In this document: piece by piece, positions 44,514-56,450 of the stretch
Position numbering within the stretch: the first letter of the stretch is position 1
Layout of the letters: every line of letters begins with the position of its first letter
DNA from: Nocardioides sp. InS609-2
GTDB taxonomy: Bacteria; Actinomycetota; Actinomycetes; Propionibacteriales; Nocardioidaceae
Direction of reading: 5' to 3'
Assembly: GCF_023208195.1 (NCBI RefSeq)
Contig: NZ_CP060034.1
Coordinates: 2,604,001 to 2,668,000, forward strand
DNA length: 64,000 nucleotides
Program-made: the position numbers and the translations under genes
Notes under the pieces: model-generated
What the model saw: only the letters and a program-made list of their open reading frames with translations
Database searches by the model: none
Told to the model about the DNA's origin: nothing

Positions 44514-45437
44514 ATGGATATCGGTCTCGTCGGGCTCGGCAAGATGGGTGGCAACATGCGCACCCGCCTGCAGGACGCCGGCCACACGGTCGTTGGTTAT
44601 GACCGCAACCCCGACGTGGCCGACGTGGCGTCGCTGGCCGAGATGGTCGAGGCGCTGCCCTCGCCGAAGGTTGTCTGGGTGATGGTGCCCGCCGGTGACC
44701 CCACCAGCGAGACCGTGGCCGCCCTGGGCGACCTGCTCAGCGAGGGCGACCTCGTCGTCGACGGCGGCAACTCCCGCTGGACCGACGACCAGGCCAACGC
44801 CGAGATGCTGTCCGGCAAGGGCATCGGCTTCGTCGACTGCGGCGTCTCCGGTGGCGTCTGGGGCCTCAAGAACGGCTACGCCCTGATGTACGGCGGCGCC
44901 GACGAGGACGTCGCGAAGGTGCAGCCGGCCTTCGACGCACTCAAGCCGGAAGGCGAGTTCGGCGCCGTGCACGCGGGCAAGAAGCCGGGCGCCGGGCACT
45001 TCTCGAAGATGGTCCACAACGGCATCGAGTACGCCATGATGCAGAGCTACGCCGAGGGCTGGGAGCTGCTCGAGAAGGTCGACCTGGTCGACAATGTCAC
45101 CGAGGTCTTCCGGTCGTGGCGCGAGGGCACCGTGATCCGGTCGTGGTTGCTGGATCTGCTGGTCACCGCGCTCGACGACGATCCCGACCTGGCCTCGATC
45201 TCGGGCTACGCCGAGGATTCCGGCGAGGGCCGCTGGACGGTCGAGGCGGCCATCGACAACGGCGTACCCGTGCCGGCGATCACCGCAGCGCTCTTCGCCC
45301 GTTTCGTCTCACAGCAGGACGACAGTCCGTCGATGAAGGCGATCGCGGCGATGCGCAACCAGTTCGGCGGCCACGCGGTGAAGACCGGGCCGCCCCCCGG
45401 CGGTGACGTCGACGCCGGCACGACCCCGAAGAGCTAG
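44514..45437 (+). CDS. gnd: 6-phosphogluconate dehydrogenase (decarboxylating)
   Basis: A 307-residue short-form enzyme of the pentose phosphate pathway that makes ribulose 5-phosphate and NAD(P)H. N-terminal [43 protein letters not shown] and the catalytic [13 protein letters not shown] are present. Placement between dnaN and recF is also found in Streptomyces. ATG at 44514 follows TAGGCT (44502-44507) by six bases, a leaderless type start. One base separates its stop from the recF start. Confidence 0.94.
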   Translation: MDIGLVGLGKMGGNMRTRLQDAGHTVVGYDRNPDVADVASLAEMVEALPSPKVVWVMVPAGDPTSETVAALGDLLSEGDLVVDGGNSRWTDDQANAEMLSGKGIGFVDCGVSGGVWGLKNGYALMYGGADEDVAKVQPAFDALKPEGEFGAVHAGKKPGAGHFSKMVHNGIEYAMMQSYAEGWELLEKVDLVDNVTEVFRSWREGTVIRSWLLDLLVTALDDDPDLASISGYAEDSGEGRWTVEAAIDNGVPVPAITAALFARFVSQQDDSPSMKAIAAMRNQFGGHAVKTGPPPGGDVDAGTTPKS

Positions 45438-45438
45438 C

Positions 45439-46575
45439 TTGCACGTCGCCCGGCTCTCCCTGCACGACTTCCGCTCCTATCCGCAGCTGGACATCGAGCT
45501 GGACCCCGGGGCCACGGCGTTCATCGGTCGCAACGGGCAGGGCAAGACCAACCTGGTCGAGGCCATCGACTACCTGTCCCGCCTGGGGTCGCACCGCGTC
45601 GCGTCCGATGCTCCGCTGGTGCGGGCCGGCGCCGAGCAGGCGCTCGTGCGGGCCGCGGTCGTGCGCGACGGCCGCGAGGCCATCATCGAGGTCGAGCTCA
45701 ACCCCGGCCGCGCCAACCGCGCGCGCATCAACCGCTCACAGGTGCCGCGCCCGCGCGAGATCCTCGGCCTCGTGCGCACCGTCATCTTCTCGCCGGACGA
45801 CCTCACGCTGGTCAAGGGCGATCCGTCCGACCGGAGGCGGTTCCTCGACGACCTGCTGATCCTGCGTACGCCGCGGCTTGCCGGCGTCCGTGCCGACTAC
45901 GACCGGATCCTTCGCCAGCGCAACTCGCTGCTCAAGACCGCCGGCCACGCCCGCCGCGGGTCGTCGTCGCAGGAGTCTGCGCTCTCGACGCTCGGGGTAT
46001 GGGACTCGCACCTGGTCGAGGCCGGGGCCGAGCTGCTCGAGGAACGTCTCGCGCTCGTCGAGGGCCTGCGTCCCTACGTCGGCACCGCCTACGAAGCGGT
46101 GGCGCGCGGGGCCTCGCGCGACGACGCCCATCTGGCCTACAAGTCGTCGTTCGACCTCGAGGGGGCGACCAAGCGCGACGAGCTGACCACCGTGCTGCTC
46201 GCCGAGATCGCACGACGCCGCGACGACGAGCTGGTCCGCGGCATCTCACTGGTCGGCCCGCACCGCGACGAGCTGTTGCTGAGGCTCGGCGACCTGCCGT
46301 TGAAGGGCTACGCGTCGCACGGGGAGTCATGGTCGTTCGCGCTGGCGCTCAAGCTCGCGTCGTACGACCTGTTGCGCGCCGACGGCGATGACCCGATCCT
46401 GATCCTGGACGACGTGTTCGCCGAGCTCGACACCGAACGCCGCCAGCAGCTTGCCGAACTCGTTGCCGGCGCCGAGCAGGTGCTGGTCACCGCCGCGGTG
46501 GCCGCGGACGTGCCGCAGGCACTGGCCGGCACCCGGTTCCTGGTCGCGGGAGGGGAGGTATGCAGAGATGGGTGA
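45439..46575 (+). CDS. recF: DNA replication and repair protein RecF
   Basis: A 378-residue SMC-like ATPase for recombination mediator loading at gaps. Walker A GRNGQGKT (30-37), signature and Walker B region [20 protein letters not shown] near the end. The start is a TTG at 45439 ([14 protein letters not shown] follows), one base after the gnd stop; the frame upstream of it lies in gnd. Its 3' end overlaps the dciA-like gene by eight bases. Confidence 0.95.
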   Translation: MHVARLSLHDFRSYPQLDIELDPGATAFIGRNGQGKTNLVEAIDYLSRLGSHRVASDAPLVRAGAEQALVRAAVVRDGREAIIEVELNPGRANRARINRSQVPRPREILGLVRTVIFSPDDLTLVKGDPSDRRRFLDDLLILRTPRLAGVRADYDRILRQRNSLLKTAGHARRGSSSQESALSTLGVWDSHLVEAGAELLEERLALVEGLRPYVGTAYEAVARGASRDDAHLAYKSSFDLEGATKRDELTTVLLAEIARRRDDELVRGISLVGPHRDELLLRLGDLPLKGYASHGESWSFALALKLASYDLLRADGDDPILILDDVFAELDTERRQQLAELVAGAEQVLVTAAVAADVPQALAGTRFLVAGGEVCRDG

Positions 46576-47125
46576 CGAACCGACCCCACCAGAAGACCAG
46601 CCGCCGCACGCCGACGACGGGCTCGACTACGCGCGTGCCGCCGCCCGAGCCGCGTCGAAGGCACCCGGCGGTACGCCGGCCAAGCGCCGCGGTGGCCCGC
46701 CGAGCGACGCCGACCGGCGTCGTACCCGACGCACTGGTGGCGGCGGATCGGGCGCGCATCCCAACGAGCGCGACCCCCAACTCATCGAGGGCCTGGTCGA
46801 GCGGATGGTGATCTCGCACGGGTGGGAGGTCGACCTGCGCGTGCAGCAGGTCTTCGGCCGGTGGGCCGAGATCGTCGGCGCCGAGGTCGCCGACCACTGC
46901 AAGCCCGAGACCCTCGTCGACGGAAAGCTCGTCGTGCGCACTGACGCCACGGCGTGGGCTACCCAGCTGAAGCTGATGGCGCCGACCCTCGTACGACGCC
47001 TCAACGAGGACCTCGGCAACGGCACCGTCACGATCATCGACGTGCTCGGGCCGCACCTGCCGAGCTGGAAGCGCGGACCGCGCTCGGTGCGCGACGGCCG
47101 AGGGCCGCGCGACACCTATGGCTGA
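46568..47125 (+). CDS. DUF721/DciA-like protein (helicase-loader family)
   Basis: A 185-residue protein. A disordered N-terminal 70 residues rich in Ala, Arg and Gly precede the DUF721 domain ([32 protein letters not shown], then [15 protein letters not shown]). DciA is known to interact with the replicative helicase DnaB in bacteria lacking DnaC; dnaB lies at the other end of this window. The ATG at 46568 has AGGGGAGG upstream and overlaps recF. Confidence 0.88.
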   Translation: MGDEPTPPEDQPPHADDGLDYARAAARAASKAPGGTPAKRRGGPPSDADRRRTRRTGGGGSGAHPNERDPQLIEGLVERMVISHGWEVDLRVQQVFGRWAEIVGAEVADHCKPETLVDGKLVVRTDATAWATQLKLMAPTLVRRLNEDLGNGTVTIIDVLGPHLPSWKRGPRSVRDGRGPRDTYG

Positions 47126-47804
47126 GCCGGACGACCTGCGCACGGCCAAGGACCGTGGGTGGCGAAGTCTCGACGCGATCGACGACGCCCTGGCCCGCGG
47201 TGAGATCGACCACGAGGGCTGGCACCGACTGACGACCGCCCAGATCGAGGCGGCGTACCTCGATGCCGACACTCCGCAGGGTGGCTCGGGGCACAGCGGT
47301 GACGACAAGCGCTGGGAGCGGGCGCGCCGGCTGATGCTCGACGCCGTCACCGGGCCGGGGACCTTCCTCGACATCGGCTGCGCCAACGGACTGCTCATGG
47401 AGTCGGTCGCGACGTGGTCCGACGGGGACCTCGAGCCGTACGGCGTCGACATCTCCGTCGCCCTGGCCGTGCTCGCCCGGCGCCGCTGCCCGCAGTGGGC
47501 CGATCGCATCTGGACCGCCAACGCCGACCGCTTCGACCCGGGTCGGCGGTTCACCTACGTGCGCACCGGGCTCGACTACGTGCCGGCGTCGCGTGCGCCG
47601 TCGTACGTCGCGAGGCTGCTGCGCCTGGTGGAGCCCGGTGGCCGGCTGGTGGTCGGCGTCTTCAACGAGGAACGGGACGAGGATCGGCTGGCCGCACAGG
47701 TCGCGGCGTGGGGTTTCGAGGTGGCTGGCAGCACCTCCCGCGAGCACCGGCATCCAGACCTGGCCTACAAGGCGTTCTGGGTGGCAGGCGCGGCCGGCCC
47801 GTGA
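47118..47804 (+). CDS. SAM-dependent methyltransferase (class I)
   Basis: A 228-residue class I methyltransferase. SAM motif TFLDIGCANGLLME, then YGVDISVALAVLARRR, and VEPGGRLVVGVF. Substrate unknown. Its ATG lies within the last codons of the dciA-like gene (overlap of eight bases), so the recF-dciA-methyltransferase genes form one operon. A methyltransferase at this position, between the DUF721 gene and gyrB, is not in the standard order I know; it may be a lineage addition. Confidence 0.85.
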   Translation: MAEPDDLRTAKDRGWRSLDAIDDALARGEIDHEGWHRLTTAQIEAAYLDADTPQGGSGHSGDDKRWERARRLMLDAVTGPGTFLDIGCANGLLMESVATWSDGDLEPYGVDISVALAVLARRRCPQWADRIWTANADRFDPGRRFTYVRTGLDYVPASRAPSYVARLLRLVEPGGRLVVGVFNEERDEDRLAAQVAAWGFEVAGSTSREHRHPDLAYKAFWVAGAAGP

Positions 47805-47865
47805 GGCGTGGCTGCCGATCTGGGCGCACCTTCGCCGTATGGGGAGTCATCCCGACCCCTGATCG

Positions 47866-47884
47866 GGCCGAGAATCGGCCTTCT
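47866..47884 (+). terminator. Short hairpin after the methyltransferase gene
   Basis: GGCCGA-GAA-TCGGCC at 47866-47880 followed by TTCT. It starts 62 bases after the stop codon and precedes the gyrB regulatory region. Confidence 0.55.
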
Positions 47885-47904
47885 CAGGCCGCTGAGGGGC
47901 CACT

Positions 47905-47968
47905 TTGTCCACAGATCCCCCCAAACTGGGGATGGGTGCGTGGATTCTGGGTGTCTGGCCGGTAATAT
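47905..47968 (+). promoter_or_regulatory. gyrB control region with perfect DnaA box
   Basis: TTGTCCACA at 47905-47913 matches the actinobacterial DnaA box exactly. TAATAT at 47963-47968 is the best -10 box in the gap; no good -35 is seen. Transcription from it would leave a leader of about 90 bases to the gyrB GTG. DnaA control of gyrase is a plausible inference. Confidence 0.55.
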
Positions 47969-48062
47969 GAGGCGAGGGTCGCAGGCGTTCCGGATGCCAC
48001 GGAAGAGCAGCGGCCTTTGTCATGTCGAGAGGCCCCTAGTGGGCCCCGGAAGAAGGCCAGCC

Positions 48063-50168
<2,106 letters not shown>

Positions 50169-50304
50169 GGAGTGAGGTGGAGGTACGCCGAGCGCAGCGA
50201 GGTGTGCCGGAGGCGAGCCCCGCAGGACGGCGACAAACTGCAGAGATATCTAGGTGTCTAGCACTGACCTTAGATTCGAGTAGATACCAGCAGAGAGACA
50301 GCGA

Positions 50305-53037
50305 ATGACTGAGCAGACCGACAACCTCATCGGGGATGGCGACGGCGGCGGGGGGCGGATCCAGGAGATCGACCTCCAGGAGTCGATGAAGCGCTCCTAC
50401 ATCGACTACGCGATGGCCGTCATCGTCGGCCGCGCGCTGCCCGACGTACGCGACGGGCTCAAGCCGGTGCACCGGCGCGTGCTCTACGCCATGTGGGACG
50501 GCGGCTACCGGCCCGACCGCGGCTTCTCGAAGTGCTCGCGTGTCGTCGGCGACGTGATGGGTCAGTACCACCCGCACGGTGACACCGCGATCTACGACAC
50601 CCTGGTCCGGCTCGCGCAGCCGTGGGTGATGCGTGCCCCGCTGATCAACGGCCAGGGCAACTTCGGCTCGCCGGGCAATGACTCCGCGGCGGCCATGCGG
50701 TACACCGAGTGCCGAATGGCTCCGCTGGCCATGGAGATGGTGCGCGACATCGACGAGGACACCGTCGACTTCCAGCCCAACTACGACGGTCGCTCGTCGG
50801 AGCCCGTCGTACTGCCGGCGCGCTACCCCAACCTGCTCGTCAACGGATCGGCCGGCATCGCGGTCGGCATGGCCACCAGCATCCCGCCGCACAACCTGCT
50901 CGAGGTCGCAGCCGGCGCCACCTGGGCGCTCGAGCACCCCGATGCCACCCGTGAAGAGCTGCAGGACGCGCTGATCGAGCGCATCAAGGGCCCCGACTTC
51001 CCCAACGGCGCGCTGATCGTCGGCCACGAGGGCATCGAGCAGACCTACCGCACCGGCCGTGGCTCGGTCACCCAGCGAGCGGTGATCGAGGTCGACGAGG
51101 ACGCCAAGGGCCGCACCTGCCTGGTCGTCACCGAGCTGCCCTACATGGTCAACCCCGACAACCTCGCGCTGAAGATCGCCGAGCTCGCCGACTCCGGCAA
51201 GGTCCAGGGCATTGCCGACGTCCGCGACGACACGTCCGACCGCACCGGTCAGCGGCTGGTGGTCGTGCTCAAGCGAGACGCCGTCGCTCGCGTCGTACTC
51301 AACAACCTGCTCAAGCACACCGAACTTCAGACCAACTTCAGCGCCAACATGCTGGCGCTCGTCGACGGGGTGCCGCGCACGTTGACGGTCGACCAGTTCA
51401 TCAGCAACTGGGTGACCCACCAGATCGACGTCATCCGCCGCCGTACGGCGTTCCGGCTGCGCAAGGCCGAGGAACGCGCCCACGTGCTGCGCGGTCTGGC
51501 CAAGGCCCTCGACATGCTCGACGAGGTCATCGCGCTGATCCGGCGCTCGCCCGACGTCAGCGAGGCCCGCACCGGCTTGATCGCGCTGCTCGACATCGAC
51601 GAGCTCCAGGCCACCGCGATCCTCGACATGCAGCTGCGCCAGCTGGCCGCCCTGCAGCGTCAGAAGATCATCGACGACCTGGCCGAGATCGAGATCCGCA
51701 TCGCCGACCTGCTCGACATCCTCGCCAACGACGTGCGCCAGCGACAGATCGTCTCCGACGAGCTGGCCGAGGTCGTCGACAAGTACGGCAACGAGCGTCG
51801 TACCCAGATCATCGCGGCCGACGGCGACCTGTCGATGGAGGACCTCATCCCCGACGAGGAGCTCGTCGTTTCCATCACCCGTGGCGGCTACGCCAAGCGC
51901 ACGCGTGCCGACCAGTACCGCACCCAGAAGCGCGGCGGCAAGGGCGTGCGCGGCGCGACGCTGCGTGGCGACGACGTGGTCGAGCACTTCATCGCGACGT
52001 CCAACCACCACTGGTTGCTGTTCTTCACCACGCAGGGCCGCGTCTACCGCACCAAGGCCTACAACCTGCCCGAGGCGCAGCGCGACGCGAAGGGCGGCCA
52101 CGTCGCCGGCCTGCTGAGCTTCCAGCCCGACGAGAACATCGCGCAGGTGCTGGCGATCCGCGACTACGACCAGGCGCCGTACCTCGTCCTCGCCACCCGC
52201 AACGGATTGGCCAAGAAGACCCGGCTGGGCGACTACAACAGCCCGCGCCAGGCCGGCGTCATCGCGATCAACTTCCGTGAGGACGACGACGAGCTGATCG
52301 GCGCCGAGCTGGTCAACGCCGGCGACGACATCCTGCTGGTGTCCCGCAAGGGTCAGGCGATCCGCTTCCGCGCCGACGACAGCCAGCTGCGGCCGATGGG
52401 CCGGGCCACGTCCGGTGTCGCGGGCATGAAGTTCCGCCCAGATGACTCGCTGCTGTCGATGTCGGTCATCCGTGCCGAGCAGGTCGCGGCCGAGGAGGCT
52501 GCCGAGTCCGCTGGCGACTCCGTCGAGGAGAGCGAGGTGAAGGAGCAGTACGTCTTCACCATGACCGACGGCGGCTTCGCCAAGCGCTCGCGCATCTCCG
52601 ACTACCGGCTCCAGTCGCGCGGTGGCATCGGCATCAAGGCGATGTCGCTGGCCAACGAGGACCGGGGCGGTCTCGTCGGTGCCTTCATCGTCGTGGAGGG
52701 TGACGAGATCTTGTCGATCACCAACTCCGGCCAGGTGGTGCGCAGCCCGATCAACGAGAACTTCCGGCCCACCCGCCGCTCCACGATGGGCGTGAAGTTC
52801 GTGTCGCCCAAGTCCGGCGACGCCGTGGCCGTGGTTGCCCGCTCGGTCGAGGCGAAGGACGAGGAAGAGGCAGAGGGCGAGATCGTCGAGGGCGCGGTTG
52901 TCGAGTCTGATGACTCGGTTGTCGCGGACGCATCGGCTACCGTCGAAGATGCGACAATCGAGAACGACGACCCCGAGACGGACACCGACGACTCGGGCGA
53001 GGCTTCCGGCGACGAGCCGGGGGAGAGTGAGTCCTGA
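50305..53037 (+). CDS. gyrA: DNA gyrase subunit A
   Basis: A 910-residue subunit that cuts and rejoins DNA. The winged-helix region with [10 protein letters not shown] holds Thr94 and Asp98 at the positions equivalent to Ser83 and Asp87 of E. coli; the catalytic tyrosine is Tyr133 in AAMRYTECR. The GyrA box is QKRGGKG in the wrapping domain. The C-terminal about 75 residues form an acidic disordered tail. ATG at 50305; the gyrB-gyrA gap (50169-50304) contains TAGATT and TAGATA boxes that could give gyrA its own promoter. Confidence 0.97.
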   Translation: MTEQTDNLIGDGDGGGGRIQEIDLQESMKRSYIDYAMAVIVGRALPDVRDGLKPVHRRVLYAMWDGGYRPDRGFSKCSRVVGDVMGQYHPHGDTAIYDTLVRLAQPWVMRAPLINGQGNFGSPGNDSAAAMRYTECRMAPLAMEMVRDIDEDTVDFQPNYDGRSSEPVVLPARYPNLLVNGSAGIAVGMATSIPPHNLLEVAAGATWALEHPDATREELQDALIERIKGPDFPNGALIVGHEGIEQTYRTGRGSVTQRAVIEVDEDAKGRTCLVVTELPYMVNPDNLALKIAELADSGKVQGIADVRDDTSDRTGQRLVVVLKRDAVARVVLNNLLKHTELQTNFSANMLALVDGVPRTLTVDQFISNWVTHQIDVIRRRTAFRLRKAEERAHVLRGLAKALDMLDEVIALIRRSPDVSEARTGLIALLDIDELQATAILDMQLRQLAALQRQKIIDDLAEIEIRIADLLDILANDVRQRQIVSDELAEVVDKYGNERRTQIIAADGDLSMEDLIPDEELVVSITRGGYAKRTRADQYRTQKRGGKGVRGATLRGDDVVEHFIATSNHHWLLFFTTQGRVYRTKAYNLPEAQRDAKGGHVAGLLSFQPDENIAQVLAIRDYDQAPYLVLATRNGLAKKTRLGDYNSPRQAGVIAINFREDDDELIGAELVNAGDDILLVSRKGQAIRFRADDSQLRPMGRATSGVAGMKFRPDDSLLSMSVIRAEQVAAEEAAESAGDSVEESEVKEQYVFTMTDGGFAKRSRISDYRLQSRGGIGIKAMSLANEDRGGLVGAFIVVEGDEILSITNSGQVVRSPINENFRPTRRSTMGVKFVSPKSGDAVAVVARSVEAKDEEEAEGEIVEGAVVESDDSVVADASATVEDATIENDDPETDTDDSGEASGDEPGESES

Positions 53038-53591
53038 TGAGCGAACGCACCGCCGACAAGGCGACCCGCCGGCGTGACCGCGCCCCGGCCGGCGACCCGA
53101 CCGGCGACACGGCGGTGCGGCCTGCCCTGAAGGACCGGATCGCTGGCGCGTTGTCCGTGGCTGCCACCGAGCACCGCGACAACGCGAACCCGGAGGCTGC
53201 GCCGCGTCGTACGGGCAAGAAGCAGCCGCGCCGCGCCCGCCTGCGGCTGAGCCGCATCGACCCCTGGTCGGTGATGAAGGCGTCGTTCCTGCTCTCGATC
53301 GCCTTCGGAGTGGTGACGTTCGTGGCCGTGTTCATGATCTGGTCGGTGCTCGGCGCCGCCGGCGTGTGGGACTCCATCAACTCCACCGTCGCCAGCGTCA
53401 TCGAGGGTGACCAGCCCAGCGACTTCGACGTCACCAACTACGTCGGGATGTCGCGGGTGCTGGGCTTCACCCTGCTGATCTCGGTCATCGACGTCATCTT
53501 GCTGACCGCCATCGCGACGCTGGGTGCGTTCCTCTACAACATGGCCGCCGCGCTGCTGGGTGGCGTGGAAGTGACGTTGTCGGAGGACTAG
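53037..53591 (+). CDS. DUF3566 membrane protein
   Basis: A 184-residue protein with a basic disordered N-terminus of about 75 residues and two membrane spans (about 80-105 and 140-170) enclosing a short extracytoplasmic loop. RLSRIDPWSVMKASFLLS and LGAFLYNMAAALLGGVEVTL are the family marks. It is the counterpart of mycobacterial Rv0007 next to gyrA. The start overlaps the gyrA stop by one base (TGATG). Function unknown; some relatives have been linked to envelope or division roles (recollection). Confidence 0.9.
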   Translation: MSERTADKATRRRDRAPAGDPTGDTAVRPALKDRIAGALSVAATEHRDNANPEAAPRRTGKKQPRRARLRLSRIDPWSVMKASFLLSIAFGVVTFVAVFMIWSVLGAAGVWDSINSTVASVIEGDQPSDFDVTNYVGMSRVLGFTLLISVIDVILLTAIATLGAFLYNMAAALLGGVEVTLSED

Positions 53592-53607
53592 GCGCTCGTT
53601 CGGTCGT

Positions 53608-53684
53608 GATACCCGGGTACGCGGGTATCCCGACTGCTCGGTAGCCGAGAAGCACCCGAAAACCCCTCTTTGGCGGTGCTTCTC
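53608..53684 (+). terminator. Two hairpins after the gyrase operon
   Basis: GATACCCG pairs with CGGGTATC (53608-53629, six-base loop). GAGAAGCACC (53647-53656) pairs perfectly with GGTGCTTCTC (53675-53684). They lie between the DUF3566 gene and tRNA-Ile and end the gyrBA transcript. Confidence 0.7.
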
Positions 53685-53798
53685 AGCACTCCAGCCGTGA
53701 CGACGTACGCCGCGCAGCCCGGCCGTTTTGTCGGCGTCTGCAGGCGTGGGGTAGCCTTCCCGAGCACTCGCCGCGAGGTCACTCGACGGTTGTGCGGC

Positions 53799-53872
53799 GG
53801 GCCTATAGCTCAGACGGTTAGAGCGCTTCCCTGATAAGGAAGAGGTCACAGGTTCAAGTCCTGTTAGGCCCA
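53799..53872 (+). tRNA. tRNA-Ile (GAU)
   Basis: A full cloverleaf: acceptor GGGCCTA/TAGGCCC, D arm with TAGCTC, anticodon stem CTTCC/GGAAG with anticodon GAT at 53833-53835, and T loop GGTTCAAGTCC. Discriminator A; CCA is not encoded. Confidence 0.97.
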
Positions 53873-53906
53873 CTCCCATCCTCGCCGGGACTCACGGAGG
53901 AACACC

Positions 53907-54032
53907 ATGAAGAAGGTTCTGCTCGTCCTGCTGGCCGCCGTCGGCGCCGCGTTCGCGAAGAAGAAGATGGAAGAGAGCCGCAACGAGCAGGCCCTCTGGG
54001 CCGAGGCCACCGACAACGTCGACAAGGCCTGA
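53907..54032 (+). CDS. DLW-39 family small protein
   Basis: A 41-residue peptide: hydrophobic N-terminus ([19 protein letters not shown]), then a charged tail with QALWAEATD. Its size, the LW pair and the position between tRNA-Ile and tRNA-Ala downstream of gyrA match the actinobacterial DLW-39 family; here the tripeptide reads ALW. GGAGG lies five bases before the ATG. Function unknown; a small membrane-associated peptide is likely. Confidence 0.9.
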   Translation: MKKVLLVLLAAVGAAFAKKKMEESRNEQALWAEATDNVDKA

Positions 54033-54067
54033 CGCTTCTTCGTCTCCGCACCACTCGGGACAACCCC

Positions 54068-54140
54068 GGGGCCTTGGCGCAATTGGTAGCGCACCTGCTT
54101 TGCAAGCAGGGGGTTAGGGGTTCGAGTCCCCTAGGCTCCA
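54068..54140 (+). tRNA. tRNA-Ala (UGC)
   Basis: Acceptor GGGGCCT pairs with AGGCTCC (one G-T pair); anticodon stem CCTGC/GCAGG with anticodon TGC at 54101-54103; T arm GGGGTTCGAGTCCCC. Discriminator A and no encoded CCA. Confidence 0.97.
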
Positions 54141-54148
54141 CAACTTCT

Positions 54149-54178
54149 GGGAGCGCCGCGCAATAGGTAGCGGCTCTG
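54149..54178 (+). repeat. Partial tRNA-like duplicate after tRNA-Ala
   Basis: GCGCAATAGGTAGCG at 54158-54172 differs in one base from the D-arm segment GCGCAATTGGTAGCG of tRNA-Ala (54077-54091). No anticodon or T arm follows, so it is a fragment. Such fragments beside a tRNA can mark an integration boundary; it abuts the galactose-oxidase-like gene. Confidence 0.45.
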
Positions 54179-54187
54179 GTCACTCCA

Positions 54188-56386
54188 TCACGGAATCTGC
54201 ACCCATTGCCCCTTGCTGGGAGTGCCATAGGCGTCGAGCGCGAACAGTAGCCACGGGCCGGGGACGGTCGTGCCGCGGTCGGCCGGGATCGTCACCTGGT
54301 AGGTGTTCTGCCCGGTCGGGGACGGGGTCAGGGCCACGCGGCGCTGGTCGGAGTTGATCGAATGCGTGGACGTTCCCACTCGGACCAGTGCGAACGACGC
54401 AACCGGCTTGTCCGTGGTGACGGTGAGGGTGGCACCCGCCGACACCTCGGCGGGGACGCCTCCCGTGATGGCGGGCCGAGTGCGGAGAGTCCCGTCGGCC
54501 TTGAGCAGGTATGGCGGGGTGAGGATCTCGACATCGGGGTGGTTGGTCTCGCAGGTCCAGCACAGCCCCCCGCCACCTGCCATCACGCGGCCGTCGGCAA
54601 GCAGCAGCGAGAACGAGTGGTACGTACGCGGGATGGCCTCGGGGGCCAGCCTGGTGAACAGCCCGGTCGCCGGGTCCCACATCTCGGCCGCTCGGACCGC
54701 TGCGGTGTCCGTGAACGGCTTGGCGCGCTGCTGACCACCGGTGACCATGACCGAGCCGTCGGGCAGCACGACGCTGTTGGCGAAGGTCCGCGGCTCCGAC
54801 ATGTCACCGACCCGGCGTACACCGACCGGCTGGCCGAACCCGGCGGTGATGTCGAGCGTGTAGGCCCGGGGTGTGGCCAACCGCGCGGAGTCGTCGTTGT
54901 TCTCCTGGTAGTTGGGCGCACCGCCGACGGCGAGGATCTTGCCGGCGTCGTACATCACGGCGTTGCCGTTCATCATCACCGGCGCGTCGGCCCGGTCGCC
55001 CGCAGAGGTCGTCGTGCCGTCACCCGAGGTGCCGAACCAGTTCATCTGGGTGCTGGGACCGGCGTGGAAGACCCGGCCGCCCGACATCGCGAAGAGCCAG
55101 GCGTGGTTGTCCTGGCGCGACCAGCCCTGCCAGTCGGGGGTGAGGATGGAATTGGCCCTCACCCCTGCGAGGCGGCGCCACGAGGTCCCGGCAGCGGCCA
55201 TCACCTCGCCGTCCTTATCGGTCGCGCCGCCACTCCACGAACCTCCGAGCGCGAGGACCCGCCCGTCGGAAAGGGTCACGGAGGTCTGGTAGCCCCGCGG
55301 GATCGCCATCTGTGGCCCGGTGGTGAACGTGTCGGTCCCGGGGTCGTAAATCGTGGTGTTGGACGCGCCGGAACCGCCGGTGATCACGACCCGGCCGTCG
55401 GCCAGGATCGAGAGGCCCGTGCAGAACATCTCGTGGCCCGTCTCGGCGACCTCACGCCTGCCGGCGTTGACGCCGTTGCTGACGTCGAGGATCGAGATCT
55501 GGGTCTTGCCGCCGTTGGTGGAGTCGGTCGTGAACCCGTTAGCGGCCACGCCCGAGAACGTCAGCACCTTGTTGTTCGGCAGCAAGATGGCCGTCGCGGG
55601 AACGATCGGCAGCCCAATCGGGTCGCTCCACAGGCCCGGGTGGAAGCCCGGCGGTTGATCGGTGGCCGGAGGTGGGGGAGGTGGGGGAGGTGGGGGAGGT
55701 GGGGGAGGCGGGGGAGGCGGGGTCCCAAGGAGCTCGATCTCGGCCGCGCTCTCCACCTGCGCCTGCTTGCCGGCCCTGGACCTGACGCTGAGCCGGACGC
55801 GGCCGGCCGGGACGGGAGCGAAGGTCGTGGCCTTGACCTGTGCACTGTCGGCCCAGCGGCCGTGGGCGACCCGCTGCCAGGTCTGTCCTTCGAAGCTGAC
55901 GTGGATGACATAGCGCCCGATCCGCCCGAGAGGCTTGCGCCCTGGGGTGTAGCGCAACCCCGAGACCATGGCCGGGCCGTGCAGGTCGATCGTGAGCTGG
56001 CGCAGACGGAGAGTCCCGGCGCGACCGGTGCCCGGGCGCGGCACGGCCGGGTGCCACGCCGTACCGGCGCGGCCGTCGAGAACCTTCATGGCCTGGTTCC
56101 TGGCCGCGGCCCGCGCGCGTCGGCCCGACCGACCCGGAGGCGACATGGCGGTCCAACCCGAACGGTCGAGGGTCGGCGCGACGGGCACGTACGCCGCAGC
56201 CGGCACCGCCAGCATCGGCATCGAGCCGTGCCCCTCCGGAGGCTTCCCGTGATGCGCTCCCTGGCCCGGGGTGTCGAGCGTTGCGTCGTGCGGCACCGCG
56301 ATCGCGCCAGCGACGGAGACTCCCAGGGCAACGACGACGGCGAGACCTCCCGGCCCCGCGACCCAGCGCCTGAACACACCCCACAT
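54188..56386 (-). CDS. Galactose-oxidase-like copper radical oxidase with CBM32-type domain
   Basis: A secreted 732-residue protein: signal peptide (1-30), F5/8 discoidin-like carbohydrate-binding domain (about 90-220), a run of about 18 prolines, kelch-propeller domain and DUF1929 C-terminus. Relative to Cys322 (EMFCTG), Tyr366 (GYQTS), Trp384, Tyr589-His590 (RTYHS) and His675 (STHSIN) have exactly the spacing of Cys228, Tyr272, Trp290, Tyr495, His496 and His581 in fungal galactose oxidase. An active Tyr-Cys copper enzyme is thus likely; substrate is open. ATG 56386 is chosen over the GTG nine bases upstream because GGGGGGTGA precedes it. Codirectional with the MoxR operon. Confidence 0.85.
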   Translation of the reverse strand: MWGVFRRWVAGPGGLAVVVALGVSVAGAIAVPHDATLDTPGQGAHHGKPPEGHGSMPMLAVPAAAYVPVAPTLDRSGWTAMSPPGRSGRRARAAARNQAMKVLDGRAGTAWHPAVPRPGTGRAGTLRLRQLTIDLHGPAMVSGLRYTPGRKPLGRIGRYVIHVSFEGQTWQRVAHGRWADSAQVKATTFAPVPAGRVRLSVRSRAGKQAQVESAAEIELLGTPPPPPPPPPPPPPPPPPPATDQPPGFHPGLWSDPIGLPIVPATAILLPNNKVLTFSGVAANGFTTDSTNGGKTQISILDVSNGVNAGRREVAETGHEMFCTGLSILADGRVVITGGSGASNTTIYDPGTDTFTTGPQMAIPRGYQTSVTLSDGRVLALGGSWSGGATDKDGEVMAAAGTSWRRLAGVRANSILTPDWQGWSRQDNHAWLFAMSGGRVFHAGPSTQMNWFGTSGDGTTTSAGDRADAPVMMNGNAVMYDAGKILAVGGAPNYQENNDDSARLATPRAYTLDITAGFGQPVGVRRVGDMSEPRTFANSVVLPDGSVMVTGGQQRAKPFTDTAAVRAAEMWDPATGLFTRLAPEAIPRTYHSFSLLLADGRVMAGGGGLCWTCETNHPDVEILTPPYLLKADGTLRTRPAITGGVPAEVSAGATLTVTTDKPVASFALVRVGTSTHSINSDQRRVALTPSPTGQNTYQVTIPADRGTTVPGPWLLFALDAYGTPSKGQWVQIP
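55671..55723. repeat. Nine-base tandem repeat encoding the polyproline linker
   Basis: Four copies of GGTGGGGGA followed by two variants with GGCGGGGGA, read on the minus strand as a proline run. Length is likely to vary by slippage. On the plus strand the G tracts could form quadruplex structure. Confidence 0.85.
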
Positions 56387-56450
56387 CGACGTCACCCCCC
56401 GGATGTGGGTTGAACGATAGACGAGGCACTGCATCACCGGCATGCCCAAT

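Noticed and set aside
50169..50304. A dispersed repeat in the gyrB-gyrA gap (GGTGTGCCGGAGGCGAG region)
   Set aside because: It looks repeat-like, but no second copy is visible in the window, so I have no support.
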